The position numbers and the translations under genes were made by a program. Shown here in pieces: positions 7,681 through 15,297 of a stretch of 64,000 nt of DNA (positions are counted from its first letter, which is position 1; every line of letters begins with the position of its first letter). Location: NCBI RefSeq assembly GCF_000423925.1, contig NZ_AUIX01000021.1:44707-108706 (forward strand), read 5' to 3'. The notes beneath the pieces are model-generated. The model was not told where the DNA came from. It worked only from the letters and a program-made list of their open reading frames with translations, and searched no databases. The DNA comes from Butyrivibrio sp. VCD2006 (lineage in GTDB: Bacteria > Bacillota > Clostridia > Lachnospirales > Lachnospiraceae).

Positions 7681-8025
7681 GGAAAAGAAAGTGGAATCAG
7701 TCTACAGTCAGATGTTCCATGTGTGGTATTTGGTGGAGATGCAGGTCTTTGGAAGACGATTTTAGAAGCTTATCAAAATTGTATAGTATTTATTGATGAA
7801 GATTATCAATATATTTATTCCAAAGATTTTGTGGAGTTGGTACAGGCTTCTTCGAATTATTATGTCTTGATTACAAGACAGCCTCTGTATAACTTGCCAT
7901 ATAGTGTTCAGGAAATCTATGGAATCAGGACTACAGGTAAATATCACTATCCCGAGCAAGTCTACCATGAGTTTTACAGAATTTATAATGATTCAAATAT
8001 CTGCGAGAACAGAACTTCCTTGTGA
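7651..8025 (+). pseudogene. C-terminal fragment of a Lachnospiraceae ATPase-like or hypothetical protein
   Basis: In a different frame from the phosphoesterase remnant, from about 7690 onward, the sequence reads as good protein (FIDEDYQYIYSKDFVELVQ, NYYVLITRQPLYNLPYSV, EIYGIRTTGKYHYPEQVYHE). I recall similar C termini in uncharacterised Lachnospiraceae proteins, but cannot name a function. The only start available is an in-frame TTG in phosphoesterase-like sequence. The two fragments overlap out of frame, which marks a recombination junction near 7650-7690. Confidence 0.45.
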
Positions 8026-8064
8026 AAAAGCGAAGGGACACAACTTAAACAAGCTTTATAATAC

Positions 8065-8098
8065 TAGCGGTTGACAAATCTAAGTCAGCCGCTATAAT
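8065..8098 (+). promoter_or_regulatory. Consensus promoter inside an 11-bp dyad, element copy A
   Basis: TTGACA (8071-8076), a 16-base spacer and TATAAT (8093-8098) match the vegetative sigma-factor consensus in all 12 positions. The promoter is embedded in a dyad, TAGCGGTTGAC (8065-8075) and GTCAGCCGCTA (8084-8094), with one T-G mismatch. The same arrangement recurs at 14741-14774. The dyad followed by a T run could also stop transcription arriving from the left. Both readings are possible at once. Confidence 0.65.
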
Positions 8099-8248
8099 TT
8101 TTTTGTTGTTTGATTTGTATATAAATATCTATAGCGGTTCTATTCATCGCTACTAATTCCCAGGTTTGAATTCTGAAGAAAATTAAATATGGTAAACATG
8201 CTGTATTTTATTAGTTTGCTGATTGGTACAGACACTTTTGTGTGGCTT

Positions 8249-8737
8249 CACCTGCTATGATTTGACGATCTAGAGAATATAGCAGGTGGGATTGGTTGAT
8301 TTTGTATGATTTTTAGGTTGGTCAGTCTGCTATGATTGCCAAAATTGAGAAACAGAGCAGGAATTTTTGTGTGGCTATGTCTGCTATGATTAAGGATTTT
8401 GAGAATCATGGCAGAAACATTTTGATATTATTGCCTGCTATAAATGTAGAAATTAAGGATAGGAGCAGATAATAGAGTCCAAAAATGTCTGCTATAGAAT
8501 CACAAACTTAAGATAATAGCAGTCAAACAGGGCTTAAAATGTCTGCTATAACGCGGCAAATCAAGGGCAATAGCAGGCAAAGAGAACTAAAAATGTCTGC
8601 TATATAATGGCAAGTTAAAGGCAATAGCAGACAAAGAGAATATAAAATGTCTGCAATGAAACAATAAAACAATGGCAGGAGCAGACAGAAAAATAAAAAG
8701 TGCTTGCTATAAGAAAGATAGTTAAAAGTGAGAGAAC
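8249..8737 (+). repeat. 54-bp-period hairpin array, element copy A
   Basis: Units begin at 8324, 8378, 8432, 8486, 8540, 8594 and 8648, an exact 54-bp spacing, with an eighth weak unit near 8702 and a related hairpin at 8249. Each unit has a left arm near TGTCTGCTAT, a variable interior of about 19 bases, then a right arm near ATAGCAGACA, then about 15 A-rich bases. The left and right arms are about 27 bases apart centre to centre, so inverted half-units alternate evenly. The array lies between the consensus promoter and the nuclease gene. Units are clearest at the nuclease end and decay to the left. It does not look coding in any frame. Confidence 0.85.
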
Positions 8738-8781
8738 GTAGATTAGAGCCAAAAGTATATACAAAGGAGTTTTATAAATAC

Positions 8782-9585
8782 ATGTACGGATTAAAAGAAT
8801 TGCTTACAAAAGAGGAAGCAAGATTATACACGATAAAACAGATAGTTGATGACAGACTTGTTAATGTGCCCGAGGGAAGTCTTAGAATTACATCAACTAG
8901 AAACCGAGTGCAGTTCATGCATTGCATAGATAAGAACAATAAAAGTAAAGAACAGGGAATTTATATAAAGCAAGAAGATATATCATTAGCTCATCGACTT
9001 GCACAAAAAACATATGACCATAGGGTTAAGAAAATTGTTGATAGGAGACTTAAGCAAATTGAAAGTCTCAATAAAGAATACATGGATAATGAGATAGATG
9101 AGCTTTATAACAGTCTTCATCCTATGAGAAAGACATTAATAAAAGCAGTTGAAACACCATGGGAACAGCGATTACTAGATTGGAAGAATACTCCATATGT
9201 GGGAAAAGAATTTGCAGAAAATATACCTGTAATTTATTCAAAGAAAGGAGAAAGAGTTCGTTCAAAATCTGAGAAGATACTTGCTGATATTTTCTTTGAT
9301 TTGGGAATAGAGTATAAATATGAATGTCCGTTAAAACTTAAAGGCTTTGGGATTGTTTATCCTGATTTCACAATCCTTCGCAAGAGAGATAGAAAAGAAA
9401 TCTACTGGGAGCATGATGGGAGAATGGATGATCCTAAATATGCTGAGAAAGCTGTCAGGAAGATTAATTCATACATTGCTAATGGAATACTGCCGGGAGA
9501 TAAACTGATAATTTCTTATGAGACTTCAGGCGTTGTTCTTGATGATAGGATAATAAAGATGCTGATAGAAAAATATGTTTTTTGA
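8782..9585 (+). CDS. PD-(D/E)XK-like nuclease of the hairpin-array element, copy A
   Basis: AAAGGAG (8763-8769) and the aligned start of copy B support ATG 8782, giving 267 residues in both copies. The N-terminal 150 residues are mostly charged helix (VKKIVDRRLKQIESLNKEY) and of unknown fold. Residues 158-245 look like a PD-(D/E)XK nuclease core: SKSEKILAD (Glu164), VYPDFTIL (Asp195) and IYWEHDG (Glu210), with His rather than the usual Lys after the last Glu. The family assignment is inference from this motif order. An earlier in-frame ATG-less extension upstream lacks a matching region in copy B. A short frame overlaps its 3' end. Copies A and B are nearly identical in the last 130 residues. 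Confidence 0.7.
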   Translation: MYGLKELLTKEEARLYTIKQIVDDRLVNVPEGSLRITSTRNRVQFMHCIDKNNKSKEQGIYIKQEDISLAHRLAQKTYDHRVKKIVDRRLKQIESLNKEYMDNEIDELYNSLHPMRKTLIKAVETPWEQRLLDWKNTPYVGKEFAENIPVIYSKKGERVRSKSEKILADIFFDLGIEYKYECPLKLKGFGIVYPDFTILRKRDRKEIYWEHDGRMDDPKYAEKAVRKINSYIANGILPGDKLIISYETSGVVLDDRIIKMLIEKYVF

Positions 9586-9778
9586 GAACTTAATTATTAG
9601 TATTGATGAGCTGTTTTCACTATATCGTGCGGTTCGAGGTGGCAGTGAATATAAGCATCATAGTGATAATGACTGGTTTATCAGAGTGTGTGAGCCATAT
9701 GCAAAGAAGTATCCGCAAAACTTTGAATTATATAAGATGCTGATAGAAGCCATGATCAGCAAAGAATATTTTGACTGA
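9575..9778 (+). CDS. Hypothetical 67-residue protein overlapping the nuclease gene end
   Basis: The ATG at 9575 overlaps the nuclease 3' end by 11 bases, the usual sign of translational coupling. The product (MFFENLIISIDELFSLYRAV onward) is acidic and aromatic, with no recognised domain. After copy B the same start is visible, but the frame stops after about 11 codons, so the partner has been lost there. After the TGA at 9776-9778 the same frame continues into a membrane-like segment. It may therefore be the front part of a broken longer protein. Confidence 0.45.
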   Translation: MFFENLIISIDELFSLYRAVRGGSEYKHHSDNDWFIRVCEPYAKKYPQNFELYKMLIEAMISKEYFD

Positions 9779-9823
9779 GCAGAGCAATTACTTGTACTCA
9801 TATTAACTCTTGTTTGGATTCTT

Positions 9824-9922
9824 ATGGAGGTATCATATTTTAAATTGGGGTTTGCAATAATAATGGGAGAGTTCTTGTTAGTACAGATTTTGATTAAAAA
9901 ATTTCTGATTGATCTCAAGTAA
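9824..9922 (+). CDS. Possible 32-residue membrane peptide
   Basis: ATG 9824 opens a hydrophobic frame (MEVSYFKLGFAIIMGEFLLV, then QILIKKFLIDLK). The frame is open back to the stop of the preceding 67-residue frame and that stretch is also hydrophobic (LLVLILTLVWIL). It is thus either a tiny membrane protein or the C-terminal half of the preceding gene after an in-frame TGA. There is no clear ribosome binding site. The remaining sequence to 10058 shows nothing else beyond the binding site of the next gene. Confidence 0.3.
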   Translation: MEVSYFKLGFAIIMGEFLLVQILIKKFLIDLK

Positions 9923-10058
9923 GAGTTGTTTAATAAACAGGATTCATTTTTAGTGCTATCGTTATAATGTAAACTCAGTATTTATGGGAAAAGGGCAAAA
10001 AATGTCGAGAAATGAATAAGCCTCATAAGATATTATCAGCTCATAAGGAGGTGAGCAG

Positions 10059-10970
10059 ATGGAGGAACAGAGAAAAGCAGTACGCAAGATGCAGGATTAT
10101 ATCAATGATCATATTTTTGAGGAGATAACCATTGGAGATCTCGCAAAAGCGGCATCTTTTTCTCCCTGGTACGCTAGAAGGATATTCATCAAGTATCTCG
10201 ACATGACTCCGGCAGTTTATATTAGGCGCCTTAAGCTGTCAAAGTCAGCACTTAGACTTCGCGACGAATCTTGTCAGGTTCTCGAAGTAGCACTGGATAT
10301 GGGATTCGGAAGTGTCGATGGATATCAGCGTGCATTCAGGCGTGAATTTGGAGTAAATCCAAAAGAGTACGCCACAAGCCCTATTCCAGTCTGGCTTTTT
10401 ACTCCTTCATTCATCATTGATAAAGAAAGGAGCGAGAGTGATATGAGTGATATCAGAAATGTATTTATTCAGGTGGTGGAAAAACCTGCACACAAGGTGA
10501 TCATCAAAAGAGGAGTTAATGCAACAGAGTATTGGAGCTACTGCGATGAAGTTGGATGTGATGTATGGGGGCTTCTGACCAGTATAAAGTCTATTAGTGG
10601 AGAGCCTGTATGTTTGTTTCTTCCTAAGGAACTCAGAAATCCCGTAACAAACGAATATGTACAGGGCGTAGAGGTTGAGACAGATTATAAAGGAGAGATT
10701 CCTGAAGGATTTGAAGTGATTGATCTTCCTGCATCCACATATCTTCTTTTCAGAGGAGAACCATTTGCTGAAGAGAACTATGAGGCGGCTATAAGAGAAA
10801 TCTGGGATGCTGAGAAAAAGTACAATCCGGAGTTTATTGGATTTAAATGGGATGACACTAATCCTCGTATCCAACTCGAGCCCAAGGGTGAGCGAGGCTA
10901 TATAGAGCTGGTTCCAGTTAAAAAAATTGAAGAATACCTTGGTTGTTGCGGTTCATTCTGTGATGAATAA
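10059..10970 (+). CDS. AraC-family regulator with GyrI-like effector-binding domain
   Basis: AAGGAGGTGA at 10046-10055 gives a strong start at 10059. Residues 8-108 contain the two AraC helix-turn-helix motifs (ITIGDLAKAASFSPWYARRIF and the second at VLEVALDMGFGSVDGYQRAF, ending in GVNPKEYATSP). Residues about 135-295 are a GyrI/Rob-type small-molecule-binding domain (FIQVVEKPAHKVIIKRG, then VDLPASTYLLF-like and YIELVPVK). This order is that of drug- or stress-responsive activators such as Rob and SoxS relatives. No obvious target gene lies beside it; the next sequence is a broken gene tail. Confidence 0.88.
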   Translation: MEEQRKAVRKMQDYINDHIFEEITIGDLAKAASFSPWYARRIFIKYLDMTPAVYIRRLKLSKSALRLRDESCQVLEVALDMGFGSVDGYQRAFRREFGVNPKEYATSPIPVWLFTPSFIIDKERSESDMSDIRNVFIQVVEKPAHKVIIKRGVNATEYWSYCDEVGCDVWGLLTSIKSISGEPVCLFLPKELRNPVTNEYVQGVEVETDYKGEIPEGFEVIDLPASTYLLFRGEPFAEENYEAAIREIWDAEKKYNPEFIGFKWDDTNPRIQLEPKGERGYIELVPVKKIEEYLGCCGSFCDE

Positions 10971-11109
10971 GACTGTAGGTGGTTTATTATTTGTTTTGCC
11001 TTTGACGCTAAAGATTATAGATTTACGATACAGTGCAGTAATAATATGCTTTGTGGCTACCTTCGCTGCAATTCAGGAAGGCTATTCCACAAATAAACTT
11101 GTTACTTGA
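10966..11109 (+). pseudogene. 3' fragment of a CDP-alcohol phosphatidyltransferase gene
   Basis: The frame NKTVGGLLFVLPLTLKIIDL, continued by SAVIICFVATFAAIQEG, matches the C-terminal membrane helices of CDP-alcohol phosphatidyltransferases, which make phospholipid head groups. The catalytic DG-x2-AR motif is absent and there is no proper start; the apparent start overlaps the AraC gene. It is a tail fragment left after loss of the gene body. Confidence 0.6.
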
Positions 11110-11157
11110 CAATAACTAACATTGTTAGTATAACAATAGCTAACAATGTTAGTTATT
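11106..11157 (+). promoter_or_regulatory. tetR-type promoter with paired operator palindromes
   Basis: TTGACA (11106-11111), a 17-base spacer and TATAAC (11129-11134) form the promoter. Two 18-base arms (11111-11128 and 11140-11157) are perfect inverted copies around the -10. Each arm also contains its own 13-bp palindrome, CTAACATTGTTAG and CTAACAATGTTAG. This suggests two repressor-dimer sites flanking the -10 and autorepression of the downstream TetR-family gene. Confidence 0.8.
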
Positions 11158-11172
11158 TATTTAGGAGTCGAT

Positions 11173-11739
11173 ATGCCAAGAACAGGATTATCAAAAGAAG
11201 AAATAGTGGAAAAAGCTGCAGAACTAGCCAATGAAAAAGGGCTATCCTACTTGTCGGTTACTACATTATCGGAGTATTTGGGAATTAAAAAGCCGTCATT
11301 GTATAACCATATGAAGACAATAGAAGATATGCACAGAAGTCTTATGATCTATGGATGGCGAATTTTATCGGAGGAGGTTGTAAGTGGAATTGATTCTTCC
11401 GATGAAAGAGCAAATCTGTTTGAGTACGGAAGAAGATTTTATAAATTTGCAATCGAGAACCCAGGCGTGTTCGAAGCGATGCTCTGGTATAACAAATACT
11501 CAGATGATACATTGCTTGCCGCTACAGAAGGATTATATTCATTTTTCTTCAAGCAAACAGATGGCCTGGGGATTGACCGTGAGATAGCTAATCACCTGCT
11601 TAGAACATACAGAGCCTTTCTGGAAGGGTTTATCATGCTTCAGATTCATAATTCCTTTGGAAATCCAATTTCGCTTGATGAAAGCTTTGAGATATCAATG
11701 AATGTGTTGCTATCCGGAATGGAGAGGTATAGAAAATGA
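11173..11739 (+). CDS. TetR-family transcriptional regulator
   Basis: TAGGAG (11161-11166) lies six bases before ATG 11173, which is preferred over an upstream in-frame start inside the operator. The 188-residue protein has the N-terminal TetR helix-turn-helix (LSKEEIVEKAAELANEKGL, then VTTLSEYLGIKKPSLYNHM) and a C-terminal domain of the WHG/TetR_C type (ENPGVFEAMLWYN). The operator palindromes upstream imply autoregulation. Its stop overlaps an ATG (ATGA at 11736-11739), but that downstream frame is a broken hybrid, so the original partner gene has been lost or replaced. Confidence 0.9.
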   Translation: MPRTGLSKEEIVEKAAELANEKGLSYLSVTTLSEYLGIKKPSLYNHMKTIEDMHRSLMIYGWRILSEEVVSGIDSSDERANLFEYGRRFYKFAIENPGVFEAMLWYNKYSDDTLLAATEGLYSFFFKQTDGLGIDREIANHLLRTYRAFLEGFIMLQIHNSFGNPISLDESFEISMNVLLSGMERYRK

Positions 11740-11764
11740 CTACATTCAGAAAAGATGAAGCGAG

Positions 11765-12031
11765 ATGTATAAGGACGCGCTTAGGAGCGGTATTCCCGAA
11801 AGAGGTGCATTTGTCTTTTACGACTGTCTCTGTCCGAGCAAAGATGGCCCCGTAAACTGGGGGCACTGCGGTATTTCTCTCGGAGACGGACAGATCATTC
11901 ACGCATGGGATGTGATCAGGATCGATGGTTATACGGAGATCGAACGCTTGACGGCGTTGACCGGCAATCATCCTAAATATCTCGGCTGGGTACCGCTGGA
12001 ACGTGTATTGAATCAAAAACCGAGAGTGTAA
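11765..12031 (+). pseudogene. Truncated NlpC/P60-like gene, C-terminal part only
   Basis: PERGAFVFYDCLCPSKDGPV, WGHCGISLGDGQIIHAWD and YLGWVPLERVL match the C-terminal half of NlpC/P60-like (CHAP-like) proteins: the WGHxG His and the following strand are present, but the N-terminal helix with the catalytic Cys is missing. A stop codon lies in frame just upstream. The segment looks more GC-rich than its neighbours, suggesting recent acquisition. It begins 26 bases after the TetR gene. Confidence 0.6.
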
Positions 12032-12073
12032 TTTTACAAATAGTATTTTTATGAAGCATGCGAGGTGATTTTA

Positions 12074-12505
12074 ATGATAAGAAAAATGAAAGAGGAAGAT
12101 TTGCAACAGTGTGGAGTGATATATGCTAAGGCGTTTCCTATAGAATATTGGGGGATTGATTGGAACCCTGATAATGCAAAAGAATATTTATTGGATTATT
12201 ACGAGCAGAAAAAATTTGTAGGATATGTGTATGAAGAAGATGACGTGGTAATTGGATGTATATTTGCATTATGTAAGATATCAGGAAGTAAAAAAGAAAT
12301 ATATATTAACGAAATGGCAGTTTTGCCTGAAAGACAGGGCCAAGGTATTGGTAGGCAATTACTGAAGACGTTATTAGATTATAGTAAGGAAACAGGATAT
12401 GCTGGGGTTGTCCTTTATACCAGTGAATATGCACCTGCCTTCAAATTCTATGAAAATAATGGTTTTAAATTGTCACAAGGAACTATTTGTATGTATTGTG
12501 AGTAA
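12074..12505 (+). CDS. GNAT family N-acetyltransferase
   Basis: GAGG (12062-12065) favours ATG 12074 over an earlier GTG, giving 143 residues. The acetyl-CoA site is EMAVLPERQGQGIGRQLL (about residues 79-96, with Q-G-Q-G-I-G) and the C-terminal FKFYENNGFKLSQGT is typical. RimI-like single-domain enzyme; the acceptor is unknown. A terminator follows. Confidence 0.88.
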   Translation: MIRKMKEEDLQQCGVIYAKAFPIEYWGIDWNPDNAKEYLLDYYEQKKFVGYVYEEDDVVIGCIFALCKISGSKKEIYINEMAVLPERQGQGIGRQLLKTLLDYSKETGYAGVVLYTSEYAPAFKFYENNGFKLSQGTICMYCE

Positions 12506-12570
12506 ATTCAATTTGTTGGGCCGATTGATTGCAAGTTCTCTCGGAATTTTCCTAATAAATAGTGGAGTGA

Positions 12571-12610
12571 AAAACAGACCTAAATCCGTGTAAGGATAAG
12601 GTCTGTTTTA
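12571..12610 (+). terminator. Rho-independent terminator after the GNAT gene
   Basis: AAACAGACCT pairs with AGGTCTGTTT across a 17-base loop, with T residues following. The preceding 65 bases hold nothing recognisable. Confidence 0.75.
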
Positions 12611-12673
12611 CCTTTGTGATATTTTTGTTCCAGGATGTTGCAGTTATTTAGGGAGATTAAGGGAGAATTCAAA

Positions 12674-13615
12674 ATGAAAAAGTCTTTATCGATGGCTAGC
12701 AAAGTGATAGAAGGGCAGAATATATCCTATTGCATATTTGGCGAGGGAGATATTGATCTGGTTATTGAAATGGGACTTGGTGCAGTTGCCGGCGAGTGGT
12801 TGCACATCGCAGAACAGCTGTCAAAACAGTTTACCGTTCTTTTGTATGAGCGCGGAAGAAATATTTCCAAGGCTCGCTCGCCGAAAAACATTGCCAAAGA
12901 GTTACATGCTTTGCTAATGGAATTACCATGTAAAAGTAATATTACAATTTTGGCACATTCACAGGGAGGGCTGTATGCGCAGCAATTTGCCAGAATGTAT
13001 CCGGATATGGTTCGCGGAATAGTATTTGTAGATCCTTTATCTGCAAATGACAATAAGTATAAATCAGTATTTTTAACATCTGATGAGCAGAAAAAGAGCG
13101 GCTTTAATAAATCAGAAAACTTTGTAATCATGCGAAAGATGGCTTCATGCCATTTGGGATTTCTAATAAAACTTTTCATGAGAAAAGCACCGCCATTTTA
13201 TTACTATGATCAGTTTTCACTGGAAGCAAAGAAATATATTTTAGATGAATTAACAAAGGTAGAGTTTCACGATGCTGCCTTAGAGGAATACCGCCTGGCA
13301 CATGAGGAAAAAGAGATCAGCCACCTAAAAGAAAAAGGGAATTTTCCGCAGATTCCAATCGTGCTTATCACCCATGGAAGTGAATTTGAAATAAAGGAAA
13401 TAATGGAATTTGGCCAAACCACAAAAGCATTCGCAGAAAAAGTTGAAGCACTGTGGCAGTCATTGATGCAGGAATATCTTACTTTTTCTAAGCATTCAAT
13501 CCTGTTAAGAGCCGATAATAGCGGACATTATATTCATTTGACGGATTTTGAAGTAATAATGCAGGCATTGGAATGTATAATGCAGCAACGAACTAATGAA
13601 AATTGCGAGGTATAG
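12674..13615 (+). CDS. Alpha/beta-fold hydrolase
   Basis: GGGAGAA (12661-12667) supports ATG 12674; an earlier in-frame ATG at 12635 has no binding site. The 313-residue chain shows the nucleophile elbow AHSQGG (about residue 97, Ser as nucleophile), VDPLSAND after the next strand, and a C-terminal SGHYIHL likely to hold the catalytic His. There is no signal peptide. It is a cytoplasmic serine hydrolase of unknown substrate. It is closely followed (4 bases) by another GNAT-like gene. Confidence 0.85.
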   Translation: MKKSLSMASKVIEGQNISYCIFGEGDIDLVIEMGLGAVAGEWLHIAEQLSKQFTVLLYERGRNISKARSPKNIAKELHALLMELPCKSNITILAHSQGGLYAQQFARMYPDMVRGIVFVDPLSANDNKYKSVFLTSDEQKKSGFNKSENFVIMRKMASCHLGFLIKLFMRKAPPFYYYDQFSLEAKKYILDELTKVEFHDAALEEYRLAHEEKEISHLKEKGNFPQIPIVLITHGSEFEIKEIMEFGQTTKAFAEKVEALWQSLMQEYLTFSKHSILLRADNSGHYIHLTDFEVIMQALECIMQQRTNENCEV

Positions 13616-13619
13616 AACT

Positions 13620-14180
13620 ATGAATATCTATAAGGAATGTCCAACATTTGAGAACGAGAGCTATGAATTAAGATTGTTTAGAAATGAGGACTGCCATGAT
13701 TATTTGAAGGTTTATGGGGACAAGAATGCGTTGCCGTATTTTAACAGCGATAACTGTGATGGTGACAATTTCTTTTATAATACCGAAGAAAAAATGAGAA
13801 ATGCCCTGGAATTCTGGCAGATGTCTTATGAAAAAGGATGGTTTGTCAGAATGTCGATTGTTGATAAGAAAAAGTCTGAAGTCATAGGCTCAGTTGAACT
13901 GTGTACGAGAGTATCTGACGATGATTTTAATAATATGGGGATTTTGAGAGTTGATGTAAGAAGTGACTATGAAAATGAGAAAGAATTATATTCTATTTTT
14001 TCTTTGATCACGCCTCATATTGAAGGACTTTTAGGCTGTAAAGGTGTTATTACCAAAGGTGCACTCTATGCGGTTGAGCGATTGGCGGCTATTAGTAAAG
14101 CCGGCTTTGTTAAATCCGAGAAACTCCTTTATGGTAAAAATGGTGTAGTCTACGATGGATATTGGGTAAGAAATGATTAA
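13620..14180 (+). CDS. GNAT-like acetyltransferase (RimJ/L type)
   Basis: ATG 13620 has GAGG nine bases upstream and follows the hydrolase stop by 4 bases, so the pair is an operon. The 186-residue product starts like RimJ/L-type GNATs (YELRLFRNEDCHDYLKVYGD) and has VDKKKSEVIGSVELC and a C-terminal ERLAAISKAGFVKSEK. The Q/R-x-x-G-x-G/A acetyl-CoA loop is not evident (RSDYENEKELYSIF lies where it should be), so catalytic competence is uncertain. Confidence 0.65.
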   Translation: MNIYKECPTFENESYELRLFRNEDCHDYLKVYGDKNALPYFNSDNCDGDNFFYNTEEKMRNALEFWQMSYEKGWFVRMSIVDKKKSEVIGSVELCTRVSDDDFNNMGILRVDVRSDYENEKELYSIFSLITPHIEGLLGCKGVITKGALYAVERLAAISKAGFVKSEKLLYGKNGVVYDGYWVRND

Positions 14181-14243
14181 GGAGTGAAAATTGCAATCAA
14201 TTTCTAACTCTCAATATTTGGTCTGAATATGCGAGGATAGGAA

Positions 14244-14723
14244 ATGATTATAGGCATACCACTAGTTATAATATTTTTTTCAATATTAGGATGCATAGAA
14301 ATAAAGAGACCTGTAGTCAGAGGCATCTTGGGAATAATAGCTGGAATTAACATTATGATTGTTGTTTTAGCTACAGGCTTTATTTATGAAACAGAATATA
14401 AAATACATGAGGTGGCGGATTCAATATCTCAAGATGGAATGTATGTGTTATTGTTTCAGCAGGTTGGAGATCCGGATTGGCCTTTTGGACACACTCATGC
14501 AAGGCTTGTTCTTAAAGATGAATCAGGAACGATATCAAAGTATTCTTTTGATGTGTTGAATGATGGTGGAAACGTTCAGCCTGATTCATGGAAGGTCACA
14601 TGGAAGGAAAACTGTGTAGAGGCAGTTATCAGCGGTGAAGAGCAGAATGATAGCCAGTATATTTTATACTTTGATGGAAAAACAGATTCCAATCAGCTTG
14701 AGACAAGGCATGGAATGCCATAG
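14244..14723 (+). CDS. Hypothetical protein with two N-terminal membrane segments
   Basis: The 159-residue protein has two hydrophobic segments (about residues 2-18 and 27-47) followed by a roughly 105-residue soluble domain containing QQVGDPDWPFGHTHARLVL and a strand-rich tail. AGGATAGG lies before ATG 14244. No family was recognised. Topology suggests an extracytoplasmic domain. It ends 17 bases before the promoter dyad of element copy B. Confidence 0.6.
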   Translation: MIIGIPLVIIFFSILGCIEIKRPVVRGILGIIAGINIMIVVLATGFIYETEYKIHEVADSISQDGMYVLLFQQVGDPDWPFGHTHARLVLKDESGTISKYSFDVLNDGGNVQPDSWKVTWKENCVEAVISGEEQNDSQYILYFDGKTDSNQLETRHGMP

Positions 14724-14740
14724 AATATAGACTATTATAT

Positions 14741-14774
14741 TAGCGGTTGACAAATTGATGTCAGCCGCTATAAT
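14741..14774 (+). promoter_or_regulatory. Consensus promoter inside an 11-bp dyad, element copy B
   Basis: TTGACA (14747-14752), 16 bases, TATAAT (14769-14774), again perfect. The same dyad as in copy A is present (14741-14751 with 14760-14770). Within the dyad only the 8-base loop differs between copies, which indicates selection on the arms and promoter boxes. Confidence 0.65.
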
Positions 14775-14890
14775 TTTCTCTTGTGTTATTAATACACATT
14801 TTCCATGTACGGTGTTTGTCCCCGTATATTTTTTCAATTTTTTGTTTGTTTTAATGCTTTAAGAAATGCTGAAGAGATTTTTATGGTAGA

Positions 14891-15268
14891 TACATGCTGC
14901 GATCCATCTATTTCTAGAATAAGGCAGGCAATTTGTGGGGCATTTGTCTGCTGCGATTGGGCATTTATAGGAATGCAGCATGAAATTTTGAGAAAGGCTG
15001 ACTGCTGCAAACATAGAATTTGAGAAGAAGAGCAGGCAGTTTTGATGAATTTAGCCTGCTGCAAAACAATAAACAGGGAAATATGACAGTCAGAAGTAAT
15101 TAAAAAAGCATGCTATAAAACAGCAAAATAAAGATTAAGACATGTAGAAGTAACTTAAATCGCATGCTAAAAAGTAGAAAAATAAAAATTATGGCATGCA
15201 GAAAAGGTTTAAACCGACTGCTAAAAAAACAAAAATCAAAAAGCAAGGCAGGTAGATTTAAACACAAA
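14891..15268 (+). repeat. 54-bp-period hairpin array, element copy B
   Basis: Seven units begin at 14891, 14945, 14999, 15053, 15107, 15161 and 15215, each exactly 54 bases apart. The shared core is TGCT at unit position 5. The arms differ from copy A but still pair in several units: TGCTGC with GCAGCA in the 14945 unit and GCATGC with GCATGC in the 15161 unit, where copy A has TGCTAT with ATAGCA. Other units pair weakly. The last unit ends about 30 bases before the nuclease start. Confidence 0.85.
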
Positions 15269-15297
15269 AAGTTTAAACAGAGGAGATTCATAAAATT

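Noticed and set aside
8249..8737. The 54-bp array as a CRISPR array
   Set aside because: Units are imperfect hairpins with graded decay, arms alternate in orientation, there is no uniform repeat with unique equal-length spacers, and no cas gene is present.
8728..8781. An 18-codon N-terminal extension of nuclease copy A
   Set aside because: It starts from GTG without a binding site, and copy B aligns only from the ATG equivalent to 8782, which has AAAGGAG.
14805..15291. Open frames on both strands across array copy B (72, 76 and 63 codons)
   Set aside because: They follow the multiple-of-three repeat period, have skewed composition, lack binding sites and do not recur in copy A.
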